Shown here in pieces: positions 12,051 to 24,767 of a DNA stretch of 64,000 nt (position 1 is the stretch's first letter; each line of letters begins with the position of its first letter). A program made the translations under genes and the position numbers. The notes under the pieces were generated by a model, which ran no database searches, had not been told where the DNA came from, and was given only the letters and a program-made list of their open reading frames with translations. The stretch covers positions 560,796,315 to 560,860,314 of the forward strand of contig CM057346.1 of assembly GCA_030015575.1 (NCBI GenBank). The letters are read 5' to 3'. The stretch is from Agapanthus africanus. Taxonomy: Eukaryota > Streptophyta > Magnoliopsida > Asparagales > Amaryllidaceae.

Positions 12051-14590
12051 TATACGATTGCAGTCGTGAATCTGGAAGAGGCATTACTAGGAATACCGGG
12101 ATACCCCATCGAAACATTTCAATGTTTCAGTTTCACTGTGTACTGTTAAAGGAAAACTGATTTCCCAATTAGTCCTTACTCCAGGGTATGTATTTACCAG
12201 GTATGATTCTCACATCTGTATGGTTTTACAGATGATGAGTGGGAGTAGGTTAGTGGGAATTAGGTGATCATCCTCATTATATCGGGATTCGTTGTAATCG
12301 GTGATATTTGAGGAAGTCACCTGGGTTGTTTGCCGGACGGCGAATATTTGGTTTTGAATATCCGCTGTTATGCACCAATTTCAAATTGATATATCTGTAC
12401 GTCTATTTTTATAGAGTGAGATATATACTTTTGAAATTATGTCCGTGACATTTACCTATATCATTGGATGGTTAGGTAAGGAGCATTAAACAGCGGTGTA
12501 ATTCTTCTTAACCATAAGTACAGTTTTCAACCTACGACACACAGTGAATGAGTTATCAGACTCAAGGGACTTATACAGAGTATTGTATGTTGTCCAGGGT
12601 CCATCAGGACAGAGGGATTGGTCCTCGTACTATATTCGGTTTACTTATGACTTCTCTAGTTTTTAGACAGGTGTTTCGTGGAAACACAGGGTCCGAATTT
12701 TGAGAAGTTATAGGTATTTGAATAAAGTAGAGAACCAGGTGTAGCAAGTATCGGGATTCTTCAAAGTGATCGAAGATGTAGATACTTGTATATGGTATTC
12801 AGTTGATAGTAATGATAAAGAGAACTTGCTTCTTTTTCAGGTTACTCATAATTGGAAGTATTCCTAAGTTGAGTAACGCTGATCGTCCTCCTTCCATTTA
12901 GTCAACATGCACTGGAGATAGCTGCATGATTTGAATCTGGTTCATTTAAGATCAGTGCCTCTGGTTCTATATTGGATATAGAACAGTTCATATCTTAACG
13001 TTGTTAAGGTACGGGGAGTTGTCCGGCTTATGATTAAAACCAGACTCTGGATAACTCAAGCCACGTTTCTGTAATGGCTGTTTGTGGGTTGACCCAGGCT
13101 TTGACGAGGGTTGATTTTCTACCATCTGGAAGATCAATAGTGATATTGTTCTGAACTCGCCACAGTTTTGAATAAAATGGATTTTTCAGAAAACAGTAGT
13201 GGGAGTATGGTAGAACTGGAAGTGATTCCAGAACTACAAACGATTACTGAAGATTTGATAGGAACCTAAAGATTCAATCTGGTTTGACATTCCATTGGCC
13301 ACTCCGCAGATACGGTGGGTAACTTCAGGCACCCGAGAGGTACTCCGGTAGCCTCAAAGACGGTGACAGGGAAGTTCTTGTTTACCCACACTTGCCATTG
13401 CTGTTGTTCCAGACTGTGAGACCCGGCAGGAGGATGAGTATAGCGTCGTTCTAAACTTGCTTCAGAAGTGTACGTGTATATGACTCTGCCAGAGGGTTGT
13501 CGTGGTCAGTGGGAGCAGCGGAAGCATTGGTGGACATGTGGTTTATGTCTATTTATAGACTAAAGCAGATATAGCGGAGATAGATCATCTATTTCTGACA
13601 TGACAGTCATAGGTTTGACTTCATCAGAATAGGGGATGTATCTGTTGAGAAGGTAGTAGGGTGTGATGTCATGGTATTTGGATGACATACACAGAGTAGG
13701 AAGTGATATTCCTATACTACGATCGGTTATACTTTGGTCGTCACACAGTGGTTTCTCCACATGGGACTTGGACATTATATCAGACATACTGGTTACTAGA
13801 TCTATGGTTTTAGATCTAGATTTGGGTGGTTTCCCAATTGAGGGTACTTAGACAGCATTCTAAGAGTATTTAGAATGGACGACTCCTGGCACGGTAGTGT
13901 ACCTGCAGGTGATGGAGTCACCCTCTCTAAAGGTGTCATACAGACTAAAGGGGAGAGGGATGTGCATGATTGGCAGATCACTTGCTCAGGCAATTGAGTC
14001 AATCATGAGATGTCTAGTACCACACCAGATGTTGTTCTTGCACTACATGCAATAAGTTGACATTGATCCAATCCTGGAGAAACAGTCGGAGGCAGTTTTA
14101 GAACATAAGTGGATGTTCTAGGGATATGATAACGACAGCCTCATTCCGGAGACAGTTATCATTCCAGGCTTCTAAGGTGATCTGGACGACAAGGAGGTCG
14201 TCAGAGTTATTGTTTTCCTTCTGACGAGGGGCAGTATTTTGGACAGGTGATCCAAGGCAATACTGAGGGAGGCATGGCGCAGGTAACTGATTAAGTTCAG
14301 TTGACTATACAGTCTAAGAAGTTTGGAATTGGAGTTCATTTATGAGCTAGGTCCCATCAGACATCCAGACACATTCTAAGACAGGTATTGCTCATTTCGG
14401 GAGATGGATTTCTCCGCGAACTTGAGATTTAGAGAGACATAGAAAGAAACATCAAAGCGGATCCACTCACTGAGGCTATTCCTCGAACGCAATAGTTTCG
14501 CAAACAGGCTTTGTGAGACTGACTAGTAGAGGAGTTGGGTGTTCGGTATCACACGGGCTGTGAGTATGCGACATCGCAATAATTAGTCTT

Positions 14591-14607
14591 GAGTGCAAGT
14601 GGGAGAT
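14591..14607 (+). promoter_or_regulatory. Polypurine tract of copia element
   Basis: GAGTGCAAGTGGGAGAT directly precedes the 3' LTR. AAGTGGGAGAT before TGTTGG is the standard plant copia plus-strand priming tract. Confidence 0.9.
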
Positions 14608-16764
14608 TGTTGGAGATAGTGCCCTCAGAGTCAATTATTGGATCACAGGCACGTGATTGCAATGATTGAGGGAGAACCTGTCCCAGTAGGACAGTCTTAC
14701 TCGAGATGATAGTATGCTATCTGGTTTATCTTTATCATCGTGTACTGCTTTAAGTGACCTGACATGTCGCTATTACACGTTGATAGAGCCCCTAGGATTC
14801 TTGCTTGACCACCAGCAGTATGAGGGCGATCATATAAGTGGGAGCTGGTAGTCTATAAGCACATCCTTAAAAGGTCCCTAGTCGTGGGAGTTTCGAGACA
14901 GGGCATCGATATTCCAGAGTAGACTAGTGTATATAGTCGAGACCCCGACAAGGGGCGGTGGCCGGTCTCATAAGCCATTGGTGTCAGTTGGATCACCTAA
15001 GATGTATACAGGTGCTCATTGGGTTATGAGTACACCGGACAGGACTCGCCGGGAACATGCTAGTTGGTCTTATACCTGACGTCAGATAGCAGTTCCCTGG
15101 TGACATGTGTACAGGTTAGTTCATCGACCTAGGGATCGTCATTTGTCTCGTGTGAGTTCCCACTGTACTTTGATTACTACCCTACCACGCTCAAAGGAGA
15201 CGTGCAAACAGGTTTTAGTTGGGTACAGTCCCGAGCCACATGGAGGCAGTGAGCGGATCTTCAGGGGTTCGTCTCTCCCGGTATTGGGGGTGAGGTCGTG
15301 CTGTGTCTAGGAGAGCCATTACATGAAGCCCTTGGCCGAGGCAGGAGATTTACTGGTAGGTATTCCAGTAGTATCTCAGGGTGTTCTGGGCTACACTCCG
15401 ACACGACTTGTACCGCTTTTGGGGGTCTGACTTTTACCAATCCCCTAGGCCCGCCATGCGATGCTCATAGACGAACGGACCGGACAGTACGGATATTGTC
15501 ACTGACAGACTCAGTAGGGTGTCAGGATGAGTTCGCTCATCGACGTCCCTTTTGGTCAATACCTGGTAGCCCGTTACGTATTGGCTTATACCTCTGACGT
15601 GCCAGTGGTTAAATCTACAACCATGGTGTTGACGAGTCTTTAGAGTCCCCCACATTCAGTTGCTCAAGTTTTCGGGCGAAAAGATGTAGGGGTCGTATGG
15701 AGATATGGCAGGGTTCGATCAGATACGTGCGGTATTGCACGGATCAGGATCGAACGGATATTACTGGCCGGCTTTGGTTTAAGCCGGATCCTAGTATAGT
15801 ACAGTGTAGATTTTGTCTCATTGCATTTGTATTTCGGTCGGAATACAAATGCGGGTGTGTATACACAGTAGTGGGGTTTTCCCGTAATTTATTACGGGAC
15901 CTGTTTTCCGGAGTTGCCAGTTTGCTTTCCGTTTCGGCCATTTTCATTTGTATCTTTCATTGGCCGAAGATTGGTGGAGGAGGGCTTATTTGCGTTTGTG
16001 CAAATAAGCAATTTGGAAGGGGGTCTTTGCATATTGTTGGATCATGATGGTTTCATGATGGAGCCCCATCCCTTGACCTTCCATGGTTCATGATTGCTTG
16101 ACTTTTTGTAGCAATCATGGTTGTTGATTTGTTGATGGAGTGTGGTTTTGCTAGTGATCATTTCTTTGCATGATGACCATTCCTCTCACTTGCATTATTC
16201 TTGTGGCTATCTCATTTTTCACTCACTCCTTCTCACTCTCACCTCACCAAAATGCCATGGCCGGCCACTCCCTCTTGAGGGCTGCCCATTTTTATTGGTG
16301 TGAGGTTTTTTTTCATTTCATGCTCCAAAAATCCCCAAGTTCCTCTACATAGTTCATGTATCATCCCTCCACCAAAATGGCACCTCCACGAACCCCAAAA
16401 TGAGACATGGTTCTACACTACATATTCTACAGCAAACCTTGGGCACGTCGGCTCGCCAACTTCGTGCCCGAGTTGCCTCGGTATAGAGGCGGGAGCCCGT
16501 AAAAGAAGCAGGCGACGTGGTGCCCTTCCGGCGAGGAGGTGGAGACAGGACATTCCGCGGGAGATCGGGACGACGGCGAGAAGACCGGAGGACACGGATC
16601 GCTCGGTATATCTCTCTTCCCCATCTTTTAGTTAGCTAGGACTAGTTAATGGCCCGATCCGGGTTTTTAGTGCGCGGTGGTGCCGGTTCAAGAAAAATTA
16701 AAGTTAACCATCGCTTCCGCATTTGGCCTCAGGATGGTGGCCGGGCCGCCGCCGTGCAGTTACA
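14608..16764 (+). mobile_element. 3' LTR of plus-strand copia element
   Basis: A 2157-bp LTR, TGTTGGAG...GTTACA, collinear with the 5' LTR at about 2% difference; many differences are transitions, as expected from cytosine methylation. Confidence 0.9.
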
Positions 16765-16769
16765 TGAAT
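16765..16769 (+). repeat. Target-site duplication TGAAT, right copy
   Basis: It matches 6748-6752 exactly and defines the insertion into the older array unit. Confidence 0.95.
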
Positions 16770-18592
16770 AATCCTATTCTATTTTTCCTGAACCGGAAAC
16801 CATCCTCGAATCTGGAACAAGTTCCTTCGAGTTCGTATATAACTATACGATGGCATATCCAATAGAAGTGGATATCCGTAGTCATATGGAGTGTTTTGGA
16901 GAAATTCAAAGTGGATGTGGGAGTGGCAGGGGTATACACGGTTTTGTCGTGAATGATAACAGTCGCAATTTTCTTTACCCTTAGTCTAATCTCTTTATAT
17001 GTCTTTACTTATTACCTTCTGTACACCACTTTTAGGCTAATTGGTTTTCTTCCTTCCATACCTTTCGACACCTGCCTATGGTTTGGAAGAAGACTATCCA
17101 ATAAGCTCAATAGGTGTACCCTCTCCTAATCTTAGGAGCCCTCACAACCTGAGAGAAGGTAAAGGGAAAAAACAACCGAATAATCTTATTCAATCTCTCC
17201 AGAACCAGAATCCATCCTCGAATCTGGAACAAGTTCCTTCGAGTTCGTATGTAACTATACGATGGATTTATCCAATGGAAGTGGATGTTCGTAGTGATAC
17301 GGGGTGTTCTGGAGAAATGCAAAGGTGATATAGAAGTGGCAATGATATATGCGACACCGTGACATTCCAAAATCCAAAGTGTTTTAAGAAGGTACGGTTA
17401 ACTTGGTTGATGAGTTTTAGTCAAGGGTCGGGCCATGGTCGCTGCCTGAGAGAGAGAGAGAGAAAATAAACACTCAACGTGCACTCTAATCTAGATCAGA
17501 ATGGTTATTTATTTATCTAATCAGTATGGCTCCCACTGTTTCCTCAAATTCTCCTCCAAACCCAAAAGGAGAATTAGTCGGGATTATCTAAAATCACCCG
17601 AGGAGTAAACCTACTCATCAGTGGGAATCGGGATCCAACTCTCATCGCATGATAACTTGATGGAAGCCACTCAAGTTACCACACTCCAGACGGTATGCGC
17701 AATGATAGCAAGTTTCCTGTATGTTTGAAACTCCTGATGTAGTTTTTTCCCCTATGATCCAAGTGACCTTGACACATCAACATATCAAAGGGTCCTAGTC
17801 AAGTTCAACCCATCATTATCTTGATTGCATTAAACCCACCCGTATGAGTCCTTGACACAGTCAACATGACCGTACGACTGTCCTAACCAATCCACATATC
17901 CATGCGACAGAAAAGCATTACAGAGCTACCGAACACCACACCTCGGCAATGCACGACATACGTAGCATGAATACTAAGCAATACTAATCTGAAATGACGG
18001 AGGGCTACGGCTGGTTTTTAGCGAAAAAACCTTTAACGTAATGAACTTGATATCGTTGAAGGAACCGAGTGGTTTTACAAATTTATAGTGGCGAAAATTT
18101 TGCTAAAGCGGTCACTTCCGGTGAAGGGATCTCGGCTCTTTCCTCATCGAATGAGGTGCAGGATATTCCAAACTGAATACCACGATGCAAAGCAAAAGAA
18201 TCAACTATAGTAAAATTATTACGTTGACGCAAACTTCTTCCCAAGGGGTCACTCCCGATGAAGGGTTCTCGGCCCTTGCCTCGTCGAATGAGGTGCTGGA
18301 TATTCATAACCGAATACCACTGTGCCAAGCAAAAGAGAACATCTGTAATGTCAGTTTTTTTTTAAAAACTTAGTTCCAACAATATCATATATAGGTTTGT
18401 TTTATCCTTGCATTGATCAGAATCATCGCAGTCCCATCAATTAATCACACCAGAAAAGAACGAAAATAAAATATACGTATATGCCATCCGTATTCGCTAC
18501 TGGGTCCCGTCATCACTCGTTAGGTTACATAACTAATGACAGAGAGGGGACTAGACTAGGGCGGGTGCAAAACATATAAAACATCTATTAGT

Positions 18593-18632
<40 letters not shown>

Positions 18633-19770
18633 CATTCATCCCAGGCATGATATAAAGCAACATCATAGAAGCATCACAGAAGCAACACAGAATGGTGGAT
18701 AATCTTGGAGCCCCGGGTTTCACTTGAGCCGCAAATGAGACCCGACATTCCCTGTCATTTGGATAGCCTGTGCAATGAAACCTAGACCCCTACAAGCGTG
18801 GCAAGTTACCCGCCAAACCTAGAAGTGAGGCAACCCCCTTCAACAACGTGAATGGGCCACCCAACACTTCATGGAATCCGGTAGCTTGGGCACCCCTCCA
18901 TGGGTCAATCTATACCCCCTACGAGTGCGGCGAATAGCCCGCTAATTCTAGAGTAAGGTTCCCTCCGTCTCAACGCCATGAGATGCAGACCCGTTGCCCA
19001 CTAGAACCCGGCTATTCGTGAACTCCACCGTGGGGTAATCCTAGTACAGAAAAGAAAATAATATACAAGGGTGACATCGACCTCAACCCGGTTGTGCCCC
19101 AATCGAATAATATACAAACTGGCAGTGATGGCAATCCACATGTTGGACGCTCGCCCCGCAATATCAAATGTAAAAATGAAACTAAACTGTACTAACATTG
19201 CACCAAAACTATCCACCACGACGATCCAACCAACATCACAGCACAACACACAACATCAACGTGAATGTCACGTTCGCAAACCCGTCTAAAAGAACTATAG
19301 CAATTAGACAAGTTGTACCGATCTAATGACATTCACGGTCGCAGATAGTAATGTAAGTACTGATTAACATTTAAAGAGTATTAAAACATCGACTTCGAAA
19401 CACCCCGAATTGCCCCTTCAACAGATAACAAAAAATCCAAAATGGGCAAAACAAATAATACCACTGAACCAATATTCCAGAGACCAAACAATACCCAAAA
19501 TACGAAGCCCAAAATCCTTATTAGGGCCGGCCAGCTCGGAAAAAGAAGCAATGTGCTCGGGTCAATTTTGTTGGAATGAGCTCGTATTTGGGGTGCAGTC
19601 TAGTTGTCACTCAAATAGTCTTCTGCAGTTGTTTTAAATTTTTTTTGAAGACTTTTAAAATCGACAGAGAGTGGAATCTGCAGTGCATCATTTTTGGGTT
19701 GTTTCGATTTCAATAGTTTAACATTGTCTAAACTTGCTAGCTAAGGGTTTAAAGGCTGGCTCTGATACCA
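16770..19770 (-). mobile_element. Internal region of array unit 2, PBS-proximal half
   Basis: This continues the unit interrupted at 6752. It contains the family's 403-bp repeat pair (about 16790-17350), the 138-bp repeat pair (about 18085-18330) and a minus-strand PBS (TGGTATCAGAGCCAGCC read from 19770 to 19754). The last 1.9 kb aligns with 1-1942. No coding sequence is recognised. Confidence 0.7.
18591..18631. repeat. (GT)n microsatellite
   Basis: About 19 GT units with one interruption. It lies at the position equivalent to the CTA/TA microsatellite at 758-801. Confidence 0.9.
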
Positions 19771-21785
19771 TGTTGGGTTATGGCAGTGCCCCGGCCATCA
19801 AACCGTGGCCAAATGCGGAACAAAAATTTACTAAACTGGCGCTACCATTATCCGATGCCCGGATCTACCTTAAACCCTAAACTAGCAAGCTTTATAAAGA
19901 AGTTAGAATGGTTATACCCAGTTGATCCGTGTTTTTCGGTCTTCATTCCAAACTCCTAGTGGTTCCTTGATCAAGTTTGGTTGCCGGTCTTCCTCCATCT
20001 ACGATGATCCACTTGAGGGAAACGGCGCAATCTTCAGCTTCGTCGAACGAGGCAACTGATGCTCCAAGGTTGCTAGCAATGGAGAGTGGAGGTGTAGCAA
20101 TGTGTCACTATAATTTTCTCTCATCACATGTACTCAATGAGCAACCATAGAAGATGAAGAAGGAGGTGAGGAAACAATGGCATGAGCAACTCAAAAAAAT
20201 GCTAAGTCTTTTGTGTGAATGAGAATGTAATAAGCAAGTGAAGAAATCTAATGGAGGAAAAAGAAAATGAGCAAGCCCACACAAACTTGTGGCTGCCTCC
20301 TCACCCTCATTCACACAAAAATATCTCCACAATTTTTCATTAAACAATAAAGACCCATGCCTCTCTACATGTCTAAGCTATGCTCATGCCACCTCATCCC
20401 TTCCACCTCATTTATAAAACAAATGAATTTCCAAAAAGGAAAATCATATAAATGATGTGTTCACTTCTAGAAGCTATTCCGTATAAATACAGAATACTTC
20501 CCGGTACACGTATCGAAATACATATACGCGTATTCGTAAAAAAATACGAAAACCCAAGATAGAAAATGAATAGTGAACAATAATACTAGAATACTTATAT
20601 ATAAATTATTAAATCAAAACCCGATTTAATAATCCGGCTTAATCCTAAGCCGCTACTACTATCAATAGTCCGATTAAAGTCTGTGCAACCTGTACACATA
20701 TTTAATCGGACACCTGTATGTACCAACATACGTCATCTACACCATATCGCCTGAACCGTGAAAACCCTTTGTGTGGGACTCTAAAGACTCGTCAATATGC
20801 TGGCAGTGGGTTTAACCACAAGCACGTCAGCGGCACTAGCTGTACGTAACGGCTACCCAGGTATTGAGCGAAAGGGAGGCCGACAAGCAAACTCATCCTG
20901 AACCCCTACTGAGCCTGACAGTGACAATATCCATACAGTCCGGTCTGTTCGTCTGAGAGTATCGCATATCGATTCTAGGGGGTGGATAAAGTCAGACCCC
21001 TAAAAACGCGGCATTTAGTGTCGGCATGAAACCCATCACCACCTGAGAAGCTATCGATCTTAGATCCGTAATTATCATCCACCATGTACATGGATTTCTG
21101 GTGATGGCCACCCGTGCACAACGCGACATCAACCCCTAATACCGGGAGAGACGAATCCCCGACGATCCGATCACTGCCTCCATGTTGCTCGGGACTGTAC
21201 CCAACTAAAACCTGTTTGCACGGCTCTTTTGAGCCGTGGTAGGGTAGTAATCAAAGCACAGTGGGAACTCACATGAGACAAATGAAGATCTCATGTCGAC
21301 AGACTAACCTGTACACATGTCTTCTGGGAACTGCTATATGACAATAGGTATAATACCGACTAGCACGTTCCAGGCGAGTCCGTCCAGTGTACTCATAACC
21401 CAATGAGCACCTGTATACTATCCTAGGTGAACAAACTAACACCAATGGCTTGTGAGACCTTGCCACCGCCCCTCGTCGGGGTCTCGATCAGTATACATTA
21501 GTCTACACTTGAGTATCGATGCCCAGTCTCGATACTCTCACGACTAGGGACATTTAAAGATGTGCTTATAGACCCCCAGCTCCCATGTATATGATCGCCA
21601 TCATAATGCTGGTAGTCAGGCAACAATCTTATGGGCTCTATCAATATGTACATGATGATAAAGACAAACCAGATAACATACTATCATTTCGAGTAAGACT
21701 GTTCTATCGGTATAGGTCCTCCCTCAATTATCATAATCACCTGCCCGCGACTATGATAATTGCCTTGAGGGCACTATAGCCAACA
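19771..21785 (-). mobile_element. LTR 2 of the tandem array
   Basis: A 2015-bp LTR opening TGTTGGGTTATGGC and closing TATAGCCAACA on the plus strand. It aligns along its full length with LTR 1 (1943-3961). It is followed directly by a second, partial LTR end (21786-22085) instead of a polypurine tract. Confidence 0.8.
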
Positions 21786-22085
21786 ATGCCCAGTCTCGAT
21801 ACTCTCTCGACTAGGGACATTTAAGGATGTGATTATGGTCTACCCAGCTCCCATGTATATGATCTCCATCATAATACTGGTAGTTAAGCAAGAAATCTAC
21901 GATCTTTATCATTATGTATTAGTGAAACGTAATAGCAAGTAAAACCTATATACATAATGATAAAAAAACCAGATAACATACTTTTATCTCGAGTAAGACT
22001 GTTCTACCTGTATAGGTACACCTTCAATTATCACAATAGCCTACTTGCAACTACAATAATTGCCTTGAAGCCACTATATCCAACA
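21786..22085 (-). repeat. Extra partial LTR end (300 bp)
   Basis: This repeats the last ~270 bp of LTR 2 (from about 21518) with noticeable divergence and ends TATCCAACA, followed by the polypurine tract of the next unit (22086). It looks like the end of an older LTR left behind when units were fused by recombination. Confidence 0.7.
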
Positions 22086-24767
22086 ATCTCCTACTTGCAC
22101 TTGAGGCCAATTTTTGCGGTATCGCATACCCACAGCTCGTGTGCTATCGAATACCCAACTTCTCTACTAATTAGTTTCGCAAATCGTGTTTGAGAAATAT
22201 CCGTGTTCGAGAAATTGCCTCAGTAAGTGGATCCACTCCAATGTTTCTAACTTTGTCTCTCTATATCTCAACTTTACAGAAATCAACTATCCCCCGAAAT
22301 GAGCGATACCCTGTCTTAGAATTTGTCTGGATATCTGATGTGAACAAGTTCATAATTGAACACCTTTATCCAACAAACTTCTTAGACTGTATCCTCCATT
22401 GAATTTAATCAGCATCCAACACCATATCTTGCTTGGAATCCATTCTAACATACTGCCCCTCAGAAGAGGGTAAACTTATAACTCTGACAACCACTCTGTC
22501 ATCCAGGTTACCTTTGAAACCTGAATCGGTAACCGCCTCCCGTAGGAAGTTGCCGTTACCATACTTCAAGAACATCCTCTTATGTTCTTCACTGCTTTCT
22601 TTGTTTATCCAGGATTAGATTAATATCCGCTTACTATAACAAGTGCAAAAGCAACATCTTGTTTGGTACTTGACATTGCATGATTGACTCAATTGCCTGA
22701 GTAAATAACATGTCATTCATGCGAGTCCCTCTCTTTATCAGTTTGAAAGATATCTTTTTAGAGAGGTTGTTTCCATTAGCTGCAGAAAGACTACCTTGCT
22801 AGGAGTCATCCATTCTAAAACACTTTAGAATGGTGTCCAAGTACCCGAATTGAGAAAGTTCCCAAATCTAAATCTATCGATATAGACCTAGATACCAGAA
22901 TTCTTGATATATTATCCACATCCTCTATGGAGAAACACCTGTGACAACCATAGTTGGACCGATTGTAGTATAGGAACATCACTTCCTATCAGGTGTATGT
23001 CATCCAAACACCAGGACAGTACTCCATACATCCTTCTTACCAAGATAATTTGTTGTTTTGATGAAGTCAAATATCTTGACTGTCACATCAAAATAGATGA
23101 TCCATCTTCGCTATGTCTGCTTTAGTTTACAAATAGACATAAACAATCTGCACACCTTCTTCCGCTCACACTGACTACGATAACCCTATGGCAGAGTTAT
23201 ATATACGTGCACTTCTAAATTCCCATTTAGAAAGACATTATAATCATCAACCTGCTAGATATCATAGTCATGAATAGAAGCAGTGGAAAGTCATATCTAT
23301 ATGGATTTCAGCAAGACACTGAAGTAAAAATTTCATCACAATCCACATCGGGTATGTGATGAAAACATTTACTATAAGTCTAGCCTTATTAGGTTACCAC
23401 CTTTCCACTTACAATGATCTCGAAAGATCTACCTGCTCCTAATGGGTTTTACCCTTTCAAGAGCACCCAGTAAATTTCATAATTTGCTGAAGTGCGTGGA
23501 GCCCAACTTGGATATAATGCATCTGGTCATCTGGAAGTTACCATTTTCTATGACATGCTGAGAACTAGTAGGGTCATCATCACAATGAAGCTGACCTTTC
23601 TGTTACCGACTATAAGGAAACCGAAGTATCTCTCGGGTGGCTGAGGTCACCTACTAAAATCCGAGGAGTGGCTAAGGTTTGTCGATTCCAATTGAATCCT
23701 TAGATTCTAATAAATTTTCAGTAACCGTTTATGGTTCTGAAATCACTTCCAGTTCTACCATACTCCAACTATTTTCTTTCACAAAGAGATCCTTTTTATA
23801 AAAAATGGTGGCAAGTCAAGAACAATGCAACTATTGATCTTGAAAATGGTAGAAGTTAAACACTTGTAAATGCTTGGGATAACCCACAAACTGGTATTAC
23901 TGAAACGTGCCTTGAGTTTGTCCGGATTCTACTTTTAAATAGAAATTGGATAACTCCATATCTTAACATCCTCAAGATATGCTACCATTCTATATCCATA
24001 AAAACCAAATGCACTAATTTAGATGGAACCATATTCAATTGGTATACAGCTGTTTCCAATGCACATCACAAATGGAAAAGGCCATACAACATTACCCATC
24101 ATGGAGCGCACCTGTGGATGAGTAACCTGAGAGAGAATCAAGTTTTCAATATTATTATGATGAAATACTTAGCATAAGTATCTACATCTTCGATTACTTC
24201 GAAGAATCATGATACTTCCAACGTATGGTTCTCTACTTTATTCTTATACCTATGAACTTCTTAAAATTTTGGATCCTGCATTTCAACGAATACGTGTCTG
24301 AAATAAGAGAACTCATAGGTAACCTGAATGGAGTAAGAATACCAACCCCTTGTCCAGAAGGACACAGGACAACATAAATTATGCTGTATATGTTCCAAGA
24401 GTATATTAACTCAAATCCCATTTGTTTGTAAGTTAATAACTGTATTTTGGTCAAGAATATCTATACCGTTATTCAATATACCTTACCTTATCTCCGACTG
24501 ATAAAGGTAAATGTTTAGAACATAATTTTCAAAATTTATATATAATTTTATAGCATAAAGATACAGATATTTCAGTTTTGAAAAATGGTGCATAATAACA
24601 TTTATTCAAAACCAAATATTTGCCGTAATGCAAAACCGGGTGATTTAGTCCAATAGCATCAATTACTACGAACTCCGATATTGAGGATCAAATCACCCAT
24701 TTCACAATATGCTACTTCTTCCCAGCATCTGTAACGCCCTACAAATGTGAGATCCAAATCCAGAATA
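22086..24767 (-). mobile_element. Internal region of array unit 3, PPT-proximal half
   Basis: It starts with a minus-strand polypurine tract (ATCTCCTACTTGCAC on the plus strand) and runs colinear with 3962-6700 at lower identity. It is cut at 24767 by the youngest copia element, and the unit resumes at 34971. It is broken and has no usable reading frame. Confidence 0.65.
24763..24767 (+). repeat. Target-site duplication GAATA, left copy
   Basis: GAATA precedes the TGTAAG end of the minus-strand copia element and recurs at 34966-34970. Confidence 0.95.

Larger units (their letters stand above)
8909..14590 (+). mobile_element. Internal region with decayed copia gag-pol remains
   Basis: From about 12.7 kb to 14.5 kb, short matches to Angela-type pol appear in the correct order. 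They are an integrase C-terminal linker phrase near 13170-13250, a YMTLPEG phrase near 13470-13490, an IYRLKQ phrase near 13550, a WYLDDI-type catalytic region near 13675, VTLSK near 13920, a GDLDD RNase H phrase near 14170, and ADPLTEA near 14465, just before the PPT. They are scattered over different frames, so nothing here can be expressed as a protein. The PBS-proximal 3 kb (8.9-12 kb) shows no clear gag match. It contains a 138-bp repeat (10309-10585) and a 403-bp repeat (11275-12050). Confidence 0.65.
6753..16764 (+). mobile_element. Complete-ended, coding-dead Angela-like copia element, plus strand
   Basis: It is 10,012 bp with two LTRs (6753-8894 and 14608-16764), a tRNA-Met-type PBS at 8896, a polypurine tract just before the 3' LTR and a perfect 5-bp target duplication. 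The LTR start TGTTGGAGATAGTGCC and the PPT AAGTGGGAGAT immediately before it are very like those of plant Angela/BARE elements. LTR and total lengths also fit that lineage. The internal region has no reading frame longer than about 100 codons, so it is broken with many breaks, although all cis-acting ends look whole. LTR divergence counted by eye is about 2%. At a commonly used grass rate near 1.3e-8 per site per year that means under a million years. It sits in the internal region of an older relative in the opposite orientation. Confidence 0.9.
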
